DNA of 6,580 bases from an uncultured Verrucomicrobiota bacterium (GTDB taxonomy: Bacteria; Verrucomicrobiota; Kiritimatiellia; RFP12; UBA1067): positions 1-6,580 of the forward strand of contig CALZAJ010000093.1 in assembly GCA_945613785.1 (NCBI GenBank). The letters run 5' to 3'. The position numbers were made by a program, and so were the translations under genes. Shown in pieces: positions 1 through 5,381 of this stretch (position 1 is its first letter; each line of letters starts with the position of its first letter). The notes beneath the pieces are model-generated. The model made no database searches. It saw nothing but the letters and a program-made list of their open reading frames with translations, and had not been told where the DNA came from.

Positions 1-298
1 CGGCGTTCATGTCGACGAGGCAGATGTCCTCGCGCTTCATGAAGCCCTTGCAGCACAGCGTCGGCGAGCAGAGGACGAGATCCTCGCCCACACGGACCGA
101 CAGGTTGCCGCCGTTTCCGTCGGTATAACCCTTGTTGTAGATGCGGCGACCCATCTCGCAGATCTGCTCCTTGACGGCCTGAATCGGCTTGGAGTTGAAG
201 AACTTGTCGAGTTCCTTGCGGGTCTTGGGCTGGGGACCGTTCTTCCAGTCATAGGCACGGTTCACCAGCGGCGGATTGATGTAGAGTTTCTGATCCAT
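1..298 (-). CDS. Class II aldolase/adducin family protein, N-terminal 99 residues (probable deoxysugar-phosphate aldolase); cut by the left window edge
   Basis: This is an open frame starting MDQKLYINPP and running off the window without a stop. Residues around 60-70 read NGGNLSVR, the glycine/asparagine-rich substrate-phosphate loop of class II aldolases (compare GTAGNVSVR in FucA and NGGNLTLR in RhaD). The following stretch (CSPT, then LCCKGF) aligns with the TPTG segment of FucA. The catalytic zinc histidines would lie further on, outside the window. Family members cleave L-fuculose-1-phosphate or L-rhamnulose-1-phosphate to dihydroxyacetone phosphate and lactaldehyde. With rhaA two genes upstream, a role in rhamnose breakdown is the best inference. 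About 40 residues precede the usual FucA start, so there is an N-terminal extension. No Shine-Dalgarno is visible. The start lies 24 bases after the rlmB stop, in the same frame, so translation may be coupled. Other sugar-phosphate substrates, or an epimerase of this fold, are not excluded. Confidence 0.8.
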   Translation of the reverse strand, partial: MDQKLYINPPLVNRAYDWKNGPQPKTRKELDKFFNSKPIQAVKEQICEMGRRIYNKGYTDGNGGNLSVRVGEDLVLCSPTLCCKGFMKREDICLVDMNA

Positions 299-322
299 GA
301 TGAAAGTTGGGATGTTGGGAGG

Positions 323-1117
323 TTAGCCGCGCTGCCGGAGAATCTCATACATCGTCACCGCAGCCGCGACACCTGCGTTGAGCGACTCGAAGCCACCCGG
401 CATCGGGAGTTCCGCAATGAAGTCGCAGTTCTCGCGCACAAGACGGGAGATGCCCGAACCTTCGGCGCCGATGACGAGTCCGCACCGGCCCTTGAAGTCG
501 ATCTCCGTATACGGCTTCGCATCCTTGCCCCAATCGAGACCCGTCATCCAGAGACCGGCCTCCTTGAGATCCTGCATCGCGCGGACGAGATTGACGACAT
601 GGGCGACCTTGATGTGTTCGGCACCGCCGGCAGACGCACGGACCGCCGCGGGCGTGATGCCGCAGGCGCGGTCTTCGGGGATGACCACGCCGGTCGCGCC
701 GATGGCGCAGGCCGTCCGCAGGATCGACCCGACGTTCTGCGGATCCTCCAGGTGATCAAGGATCACCACGAGCGCATTCTCATCCTCTTCGATGTCGGAG
801 ATGATGTCCTCGATGCCGACGTACGGATAACCCGTCGTCTTCATCGCAACGCCCTGATGATGACCGAAACGCGTGAGCTTGTCAAGCTGGTCGCGCTCCA
901 TCGTCCGAATCATGAGATGACGCGCATGCGCCTCGTCACGGATACGCTGGAGCTGATCGTCCTCCTCCGGATTGGCCGGGGGAAGGACGATTTCCGAACA
1001 GGTTCGGCGGCCGGCCGCGAGAGCTTCCTCCACGGGGTTGCGCCCGTAGATCCACTCGCCGCCAGTCACCATTTCGCGAGGACCCTTGCGGTGACGTGTA
1101 TTCTGATAATTTCCCAT
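323..1117 (-). CDS. rlmB: RlmB-type 23S rRNA 2'-O-ribose methyltransferase (SpoU/TrmH family)
   Basis: This is a 264-residue SPOUT-class methyltransferase that should use S-adenosylmethionine to methylate a guanosine ribose in 23S rRNA (G2251 in E. coli). An L30e-like substrate-binding domain begins at IYGRNPVEEAL (residues 23-33) and ends near HHQGVAMK (86-93). All three SpoU motifs follow: motif 1 around residues 121-136 with N128 and catalytic R134, motif 2 at 214-229 (LVIGAEGSGISRLVRE), and motif 3 at 237-257 with SLN at 245-247. The substrate-binding domain favours RlmB over TrmH. Start choice is uncertain. The ATG at 1117 sits only 7 bases from a TATAAT box, which would make it nearly leaderless. 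An in-frame ATG at 1072 (Met16) gives MVTGGEWIYG, close to the E. coli N-terminus, with AAGGG 10 bases upstream. It is an odd neighbour for rhamnose genes. The family call is sure; the exact target base is inferred. Confidence 0.93.
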   Translation of the reverse strand: MGNYQNTRHRKGPREMVTGGEWIYGRNPVEEALAAGRRTCSEIVLPPANPEEDDQLQRIRDEAHARHLMIRTMERDQLDKLTRFGHHQGVAMKTTGYPYVGIEDIISDIEEDENALVVILDHLEDPQNVGSILRTACAIGATGVVIPEDRACGITPAAVRASAGGAEHIKVAHVVNLVRAMQDLKEAGLWMTGLDWGKDAKPYTEIDFKGRCGLVIGAEGSGISRLVRENCDFIAELPMPGGFESLNAGVAAAVTMYEILRQRG

Positions 1118-1124
1118 GGCGGGA

Positions 1125-1133
1125 ATTATATCA
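1125..1133 (-). promoter_or_regulatory. Extended -10 promoter element upstream of rlmB
   Basis: The minus strand reads TGATATAAT in the 21-base gap between rhaA and rlmB. This is a perfect TATAAT preceded by the TGN extension. No good -35 is seen; the best hexamer, with 16-bp spacing inside the end of rhaA, is TTCTGA. The predicted start of transcription is around 1118, immediately before the upstream ATG of rlmB. It suggests rlmB and the aldolase can be transcribed independently of rhaA. Confidence 0.5.
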
Positions 1134-1138
1134 AAATG

Positions 1139-2377
1139 TCAGCGCTTCAGAAGGACGTCCTTCTCGTACTTCTGGACGGCCTTGAACCATTCTTCGCCCG
1201 CCGGGACGCCCATGCGGTTGCAGAATTCCCCCCAGACGGTCTCGAACGGATAGTTCTTGTACTCTTCCTGGAGGACGAGCTGCGCGGTGAATTCGCCGGC
1301 ATCCTGCATCGCCTTGAGCTGCTTGTTCGGCGTGAGCATCGCCTTCATGAGCTCCTTCTGCATGTTACGCATGCCGAGGACCCAGGCCGCGACGCGGCAG
1401 ATGGAGGCGTCGAAATAGTCGAGCGCGATGATGAAGTTCTCAGGACCCATCTTCACGATTTCCTGCGCGGCGGCGCGAAGGTCGTCGTTCTGACGAATCA
1501 CGTGGTCGGAGTCCCAGCGGACGGGGCGCGAGATGTGGAACGCGACCTTGCCGAAGAACATGAGGAACGAGCTGATCTTGTCCGCGACGTTCTCCGTGAG
1601 ATGGAAGTGGCCCATGTCAAGGAGCGCGAGGATCTTGCGCGACTGCGCGTAGCCCATGACGAACTCGTGGGAGTTCACCGTGTAGCTCTCGACGCCGATG
1701 CCGAAGAGCTTCGACTCGAGGAACGGGATGACGCGCTTCTTGTCGTACTTCGCGCCCTTGAAGATCTTGTCGAGCGAGTCGGCCATGCGCTGACGCGGCC
1801 CGAGACGGTCCGAGGGCTCGTCCTTGTAGCCGTCCGGACACCAGAAGTTGATACCGCACGTGGAGTTGAGCTCCTTGGCGAAGTAGTCGGCGATTTCGAG
1901 GCAGCGCTTGCCGTGTTCGATCCAGAACTTCCGGATCTTCGGATCCGGTGCTGAGAGCGTCATGCCGTCAACGACGTTGGCGTGCGAGAAGAACGTCGGA
2001 TTGAAGTCGAGCTTGACGCCCGTCTTCTTCGCCCACTTCACCCACGGCTCGAAGTTCTTCTTGGAGAGCTTGTCTCGGTCGGTGATCTTGCCCTCGTGGA
2101 TGCCGTAGCACGCATGGAGATTGAGACGGTGCTTGCCTGGGATGAGCTTGAACGCAAACTCAACGTCCGCCATGAGCTGCTCCGGCGTCGTCGCCTTGCC
2201 CGGATAGTTGCCCGTCGTCTGGATGCCGTTCGACGCGCCACCGACGTTCTCGAAGCCACCGACGTCATCGCCCTGCCAGCAGTGCATGGAAATCGGGATC
2301 TTCGCGAGATCCTTGATCACCTTCTCAGTATCGATGCCGATCTTGGCATACTTCTTCTGCGCTTCCTTGTAGCTCAT
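1139..2377 (-). CDS. rhaA: L-rhamnose isomerase RhaA (EC 5.3.1.14)
   Basis: This cytoplasmic enzyme interconverts L-rhamnose and L-rhamnulose, the first step of phosphorylating rhamnose catabolism. At 412 residues it is close to E. coli RhaA (419) and matches it throughout: SMHCWQGDDVGGFEN (30-44), GIQTTGNYPGKA (51-62), LDFNPTFFSH (123-132), ESKLFGIGVESYTV (221-234) and ALDYFDASICRVAAWVLG (318-335). The metal ligands H262, D294 and D296 of E. coli correspond to H257 in GHFH and to D289 and D291 in RWDSD. The ATG at 2377 is supported by a Shine-Dalgarno-like AAAGGA five bases upstream (2383-2388) and by the family N-terminus. A kinase (RhaB) is not in the window. The gene has its own likely promoter and a palindrome upstream. 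rlmB follows after 21 bases. Complete, with no sign of damage. Confidence 0.98.
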   Translation of the reverse strand: MSYKEAQKKYAKIGIDTEKVIKDLAKIPISMHCWQGDDVGGFENVGGASNGIQTTGNYPGKATTPEQLMADVEFAFKLIPGKHRLNLHACYGIHEGKITDRDKLSKKNFEPWVKWAKKTGVKLDFNPTFFSHANVVDGMTLSAPDPKIRKFWIEHGKRCLEIADYFAKELNSTCGINFWCPDGYKDEPSDRLGPRQRMADSLDKIFKGAKYDKKRVIPFLESKLFGIGVESYTVNSHEFVMGYAQSRKILALLDMGHFHLTENVADKISSFLMFFGKVAFHISRPVRWDSDHVIRQNDDLRAAAQEIVKMGPENFIIALDYFDASICRVAAWVLGMRNMQKELMKAMLTPNKQLKAMQDAGEFTAQLVLQEEYKNYPFETVWGEFCNRMGVPAGEEWFKAVQKYEKDVLLKR

Positions 2378-2400
2378 AGGATTCCTTTAGGTTAGTTGGT

Positions 2401-2421
2401 AGATGGGAGATGAGAGATGGC
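2401..2421. repeat. Three tandem heptads AGATGNN in the rhaA leader
   Basis: On the plus strand the heptad AGATGNN occurs three times back to back (last two bases GG, AG, GC). In the rhaA transcript this becomes a pyrimidine-rich CAUCU-repeat leader just upstream of the CTAACCT and AAAGGA region. It may be a low-complexity intergenic repeat, an RNA-binding site, or chance; the sequence alone cannot decide. Confidence 0.5.
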
Positions 2422-2451
2422 AGACAGGGCCACCGCGCCCCTACGAGCCGC

Positions 2452-2460
2452 ATTATAGCA
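2452..2460 (-). promoter_or_regulatory. Extended -10 promoter element of rhaA
   Basis: The minus strand reads TGCTATAAT, a perfect TATAAT with the TGN extension. The hexamer 17 bp further upstream (ACCGCC) is not a credible -35, as is common for extended -10 promoters. The predicted transcription start is near 2445, giving rhaA a leader of roughly 68 bases. The box touches the left arm of the inverted repeat at 2460-2486, so promoter access could be controlled there. Confidence 0.6.
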
Positions 2461-2486
2461 AATGAACCGCACAAGGCGGTTCATTT
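2460..2486. promoter_or_regulatory. Perfect 11-bp inverted repeat overlapping the rhaA promoter; candidate operator, or transcript hairpin
   Basis: The arms AAATGAACCGC (2460-2470) and GCGGTTCATTT (2476-2486) are exact reverse complements around a 5-base centre. The element covers the spacer and -35 position of the rhaA promoter, where a repressor dimer would block polymerase. TGAACCG...CGGTTCA symmetry fits a helix-turn-helix dimer such as a LacI-family protein, but that assignment is inference. It could instead form a hairpin terminating plsC transcription. The run after the stem on the minus strand is only TTT then GCTATAAT, a poor U-tract, so I prefer the operator reading. Confidence 0.55.
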
Positions 2487-2509
2487 AGTAGGCAATCAGT
2501 TTTTCACGA

Positions 2510-2527
2510 TTCAGGCAAAGGCCTGAA
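2510..2527. terminator. Short hairpin just after the acyltransferase stop codon; weak terminator candidate
   Basis: The arms TTCAGGC (2510-2516) and GCCTGAA (2521-2527) are perfect complements with a 4-base loop, one base past the acyltransferase stop codon. Its position suggests an end-of-transcript hairpin. The minus-strand sequence after it is TCGTGAAAAA, with no U-run, so it is not a classical intrinsic terminator. It may stabilise the 3' end or act together with the larger repeat at 2460-2486. Confidence 0.35.
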
Positions 2528-2528
2528 C

Positions 2529-3347
2529 TCAGGTGATAGGCTCGGCCGTCGCTCCCATCGCCAGCAGATCGGCGTCGTACCACTTCTCGAGGAGGTCGTT
2601 GAACGCCTTGCGGCCTTCCGGCGCCCAGCTCTTGAGCTTCTCCGTGATGTTCTCGAAATGGAGCGTCACCTTGCGACGACGCCAGAAGAACATCGGCAGC
2701 CATAGGAGCACGGCCTTGACGAACGTCAGCGTAAAGCGCGGCGCGGGGCGCCCGTTCACGCGGCTCCACATGCTGCCATAGAGGCCGCGCATGCGTACGC
2801 CGATCACAGAGACGTTCTTCGGAAGGTTGGAAATGATGTTGTGGGCGAGCTGGCGGTTGGACATCTCCTCCTTGCCGGTCGAGGTGATGTGACCCGACGG
2901 ATAGAGAAGGACGCTGCCGCCGGCCTGGAGAGTCGAAAGAACCGTGCTGCCCAGCTCCTTCGCCCGACGGGCCGAGTCCTTCAACGAGGGACGGACCTTG
3001 AGGAGCGGGCGGAAGTTGATGCGGCGGAAGTCCGGCACGCGCACGGCGTTGAACATCATGAAGATGTGCTTGAAGAGTCGGTTGGAGAAGAAGGACTCGT
3101 CAATCAGCGGACGGATGATGACCTTGCTCTTGTAAAGCTCCGTCGTCAGCACGAACGGATCAATGAGCGCGGGGTGATTCGGGAAAATGAGATACGTGCG
3201 CTTCGGGTCGAGATTCTCGGTTCCGGACAGCGTGACATTGTAGCGGCGGTGCAGGATCCAACGGCCCACACTCACCAGCGCATGGCGGTTAAACATAATG
3301 AATGTGCCAATGGCCAACAGAACTGAAACGACAATAAGCCAAGTCAT
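2529..3347 (-). CDS. PlsC-type acyltransferase (lysophospholipid/1-acylglycerol-3-phosphate acyltransferase family)
   Basis: This 272-residue membrane-associated acyltransferase would transfer an acyl group to a glycerol-phosphate lipid or related acceptor. Residues 3-19 form a hydrophobic N-terminal helix. The HX4D catalytic motif is NHPALID (57-63, with H58 and D63). The usual FPEGTR block is replaced by YPSGHITSTG (149-158), and GLYGSMWSR (188-196) follows. A second hydrophobic patch lies at 212-222. The YPSG-type block and GLYGS match, as I recall, a branch annotated as lysophospholipid acyltransferase and related to the acyltransferase half of Aas-type proteins; the acceptor is therefore uncertain. 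The ATG at 3347 has GGGAGAA six bases upstream. It stands alone, 65 bases after the kinase gene, with its own promoter-like element. A link to phosphate-dependent lipid remodelling is possible but not shown. Confidence 0.85.
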   Translation of the reverse strand: MTWLIVVSVLLAIGTFIMFNRHALVSVGRWILHRRYNVTLSGTENLDPKRTYLIFPNHPALIDPFVLTTELYKSKVIIRPLIDESFFSNRLFKHIFMMFNAVRVPDFRRINFRPLLKVRPSLKDSARRAKELGSTVLSTLQAGGSVLLYPSGHITSTGKEEMSNRQLAHNIISNLPKNVSVIGVRMRGLYGSMWSRVNGRPAPRFTLTFVKAVLLWLPMFFWRRRKVTLHFENITEKLKSWAPEGRKAFNDLLEKWYDADLLAMGATAEPIT

Positions 3348-3378
3348 AGGAAGTTCTCCCGTGTCAAGATATTAGGTC

Positions 3379-3408
3379 ATTCTATCATTTTTTTCGGCGC
3401 CGCGTCAC
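3379..3408 (-). promoter_or_regulatory. Probable promoter of the acyltransferase gene (-35 GTGACG, extended -10 TGATAGAAT)
   Basis: On the minus strand GTGACG (3403-3408) and TAGAAT (3379-3384) are separated by 18 bases. The -10 has the TGN extension, as the other promoter-like boxes here do. The spacer contains the 8-bp palindrome CGGCGCCG (3395-3402) and an A-run. The predicted start near 3372 leaves about 25 bases of leader that includes the GGGAGAA ribosome site. No terminator separates it from the kinase gene, so read-through is also possible. Confidence 0.5.
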
Positions 3409-3412
3409 CCTC

Positions 3413-4657
3413 TCAACCCAAAAACTCCCGAGGCTGAGGGGAGGCTGGTTTCCCATCGTGGTCGTCGCGCGCTTGCGCCGGCATCGCCGGCAGCGAGAAG
3501 GAGAAGACGGTCGAAAGACCCGGTACCGATTTGGCTGCCACGGTGCCGCCGTGCAGTCGCACGAGATGCTTGACGATTGCAAGTCCAAGTCCAGTTCCGC
3601 CCAGCGCGCGACTGCGCGATTTATTGACGCGGTAGAAACGCTCGAAGATGTGCGGCAGGTGTTCCGAGGCGATGCCGATGCCGAAATCGGTAACGCTCAC
3701 CGTTACCATGTTGTGCATAAGAACTGATTTTACCTCGATTGTGTTCGACCCTGAATATTTAATCGCGTTATCGATGAGATTGGCGAGAATTTCCTCGATC
3801 CGTCCCGCGTCGCCGTTGACGCACGCAGGTGCGTTGGCAACGAGTTTGATCTCGATCTTGGCCTTTTGGGCCTTCATGCGCTGCTGATTGACCGCCGCTA
3901 CGATTAAATCATCGATCCGCAACGGGGCGAAATCGCGTTTCCCGCACTCTTCTTCGCATTCGATTCCCGCGAGTGATAGCACATCGCCCACAAGCGAGCC
4001 CAATCGCGTGCTTTCGTTTCGTATGATGTCGAACAGATCCTTGCGCTCCTCGTCCGACAGTGCCGACCCGTCGCCGAGCATTTCCACCGCGCCCACAATC
4101 GAGGTCAGCGGACTTTTCAGTTCGTGGGTGACATTGGAAGTGAATTCGCGGCGGAATTTTTCGTTCGCCGCTACGATTTCCAACCGCCGCGATTGCTCTT
4201 CGATTCTCCGTGAAAGACGGCTGGTGGCGAAAAAAACCATCGCCACGATACCCGCGCCGGCTATGCCAGAAACCGCCAGAACTTCCCAGAAACGGTTTTC
4301 CGCATTCAGCACTCCCGTGTAGGGAACGGCGATGCGCACCACTTTCTCGCCAACCCTGCGCGCCACATACATCAAATCACGATTGAGCGTGTCGGAGTGG
4401 CGCAGCGCGGAGGCGCGTCCCTTGGCAAAAGCCTGGCGAACTTCCTCGCGCTCGGCGTGGCTGCCCGTGGCCTCGTCGGTGTCATAGAACACCGAACCAT
4501 CGCGATTGATCACCGTTACGCGGATTTCGTGCTCGGCTATCTCGGCGATTGCCGTGCGAAAACTGCGTGAAACGAAATACATCAGCGACGCGAACGCGGC
4601 GATGCATATTCCCGCGGCGGTTGCCGCCACTATGCTACGGTTGGAGTTTCTATGCAT
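3413..4657 (-). CDS. PhoR-like two-component sensor histidine kinase
   Basis: This is a 414-residue inner-membrane sensor kinase. TM1 spans about 8-30 and TM2 about 126-145, enclosing a roughly 95-residue extracytoplasmic sensor. That sensor contains DGSVFYDT (53-60), RHSDT (86-90) and MYVARRV (96-102), which resembles the sensor of Gram-positive PhoR kinases. A helical linker leads straight into the HisKA H-box FTSNVTHELKSPLTS (172-186), with phospho-accepting H178. The ATPase domain has the N-box (N293, N297), the G1 box DFGIG (324-328), the F-box HIFERFYR (336-343) and the G2 box GGTGLGL (353-359). No PAS domain and no clear HAMP is visible. The last 25 residues are a polar, proline-rich tail. 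C234 and C238 form an unusual CX3C pair after the dimerisation helices. The ATG overlaps the regulator's stop by 8 bases, so the pair is translationally coupled. Kinase identity is certain; phosphate as the signal is inferred. Confidence 0.95.
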   Translation of the reverse strand: MHRNSNRSIVAATAAGICIAAFASLMYFVSRSFRTAIAEIAEHEIRVTVINRDGSVFYDTDEATGSHAEREEVRQAFAKGRASALRHSDTLNRDLMYVARRVGEKVVRIAVPYTGVLNAENRFWEVLAVSGIAGAGIVAMVFFATSRLSRRIEEQSRRLEIVAANEKFRREFTSNVTHELKSPLTSIVGAVEMLGDGSALSDEERKDLFDIIRNESTRLGSLVGDVLSLAGIECEEECGKRDFAPLRIDDLIVAAVNQQRMKAQKAKIEIKLVANAPACVNGDAGRIEEILANLIDNAIKYSGSNTIEVKSVLMHNMVTVSVTDFGIGIASEHLPHIFERFYRVNKSRSRALGGTGLGLAIVKHLVRLHGGTVAAKSVPGLSTVFSFSLPAMPAQARDDHDGKPASPQPREFLG

Positions 4658-5336
4658 TTTCGTTCAATCTGTAGCCCACGCCACGGATGGTTTCAAGATG
4701 GCGCGACCAACTGCCGAGCTTGCGCCGGAGCGACACCATCTGCACGTCAATCGTGCGGCTGGTGACGATCTTCTCGCCGCCGGAAATCCGGTCGATGATT
4801 TTCGCGCGATCGAACACGCGCCCGGGATTGCGCATGAGCAGTTCGAGGATCCGGTATTCGGTAAGCGTAAGCTTCGGCTCCTCGCCGTCAATCGACACGC
4901 AGTGGGTGGAATCGTCGAGCACGAGGGAATCGATTTCGATGCGCTCGTCGGTTTTCGCACCGTCGCGCCGGAGCGCGGCGCGGATGCGAGCGAGTAGGAC
5001 ATTTTTGGCGAAGGGCTTGGTTACATAGTCGTTGGCTCCGGCGTCCAGCCCGGCGACGACATCGCGCTCTTCACCTTTGGCTGTCAGCATCACGATGGCG
5101 GCATGGGCGGTGTCGGGATTGGCGCGCAGCATCCGGCAGACGGCGATGCCGTCGATTCCCGGCAGCATGATGTCGAGTAGAACCAGATCCGGACGCGTAC
5201 GCGCAGCGGCGATCAGTGCCGCGTCGCCGGAATCGGCTTGGGTGATATCGGTAAAGCCGGCGCTTTTGAGCGAGAGGGTGATGATCTTTCTGATTGAAGG
5301 ATCGTCTTCCACTACTAGTATGCGTTTTTCAACCAT
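4650..5336 (-). CDS. PhoB/OmpR-family DNA-binding response regulator
   Basis: This 228-residue transcription factor is the evident partner of the overlapping kinase. The receiver domain (about 1-120) has the acidic pocket E10-D11-D12, phospho-acceptor D55 in LLDIMLPG, T85 and K107 in TKPF. The C-terminal winged helix (about 133-226) includes LTLTEYRILELL (157-168), the recognition-helix region VTSRTIDVQMVSLRRKL (191-207) and the wing IRGVGYRL (217-224). Length and layout are typical of PhoB. The start at 5336 gives the expected MVEKRILVVEDD. The leader after the predicted promoter is only about 8 bases, with at best GCGAG as a ribosome site. It follows the phosphate transporter by 34 bases. 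Control of phosphate-responsive genes is likely but inferred from context; other OmpR-type roles remain possible. Confidence 0.95.
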   Translation of the reverse strand: MVEKRILVVEDDPSIRKIITLSLKSAGFTDITQADSGDAALIAAARTRPDLVLLDIMLPGIDGIAVCRMLRANPDTAHAAIVMLTAKGEERDVVAGLDAGANDYVTKPFAKNVLLARIRAALRRDGAKTDERIEIDSLVLDDSTHCVSIDGEEPKLTLTEYRILELLMRNPGRVFDRAKIIDRISGGEKIVTSRTIDVQMVSLRRKLGSWSRHLETIRGVGYRLNENA

Positions 5337-5350
5337 ATTTCTCGCCTGCT

Positions 5351-5359
5351 ATTATACCA
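5351..5359 (-). promoter_or_regulatory. Extended -10 promoter element of the response regulator-kinase pair
   Basis: The minus strand reads TGGTATAAT in the 34-base gap after the transporter stop. The hexamer 17 bp upstream is ATGAAC, a poor -35. The predicted start lies near 5344, about 8 bases before the regulator ATG. The regulator and kinase could therefore be expressed apart from the transporter, although read-through from the transporter gene is likely because no terminator is seen between them. Confidence 0.6.
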
Positions 5360-5381
5360 TTATCAGTCTGTCAGTTCATCA
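5358..5381 (-). repeat. Three imperfect 8-bp direct repeats beginning TGA, upstream of the regulator -10 box
   Basis: On the minus strand TGATGAAC (5374-5381), TGACAGAC (5366-5373) and a third unit starting TGAT (5358-5365) stand end to end, reaching into the -10 extension. The first runs over the transporter's last codons. Direct repeats upstream of a promoter could be an activator site, but PhoB-type boxes normally repeat at 11 bp, so the 8-bp period does not fit and chance is possible. Confidence 0.25.

Noticed and set aside
599..1954. A 451-codon open frame on the plus strand, opposite rlmB and rhaA
   Set aside because: It lies antisense to two strongly conserved genes, crosses their junction, and its translation is arginine-, aspartate- and leucine-rich with no recognisable motif. 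It is a codon-bias shadow.
2485..2769. A 94-codon minus-strand frame over the acyltransferase 3' end and the gap
   Set aside because: It mostly overlaps the acyltransferase out of frame, has no family motif, and runs through the hairpins.
3359..3366. TTGACA on the minus strand just before the acyltransferase ribosome site, considered as a -35 box
   Set aside because: A matching -10 would fall inside the acyltransferase coding region, downstream of its start. TGATAGAAT upstream fits better.
3385..3402. The palindrome CGGCGCCG beside an A/T run, considered as a terminator of the kinase gene
   Set aside because: On the minus strand the run after it is A, not T, and the stem would be too short; on the plus strand the T-run precedes the palindrome.
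3359..3408. A Pho box upstream of the acyltransferase (several TGAC words)
   Set aside because: The spacings are irregular and do not show the 11-bp period of PhoB or PhoP direct repeats.
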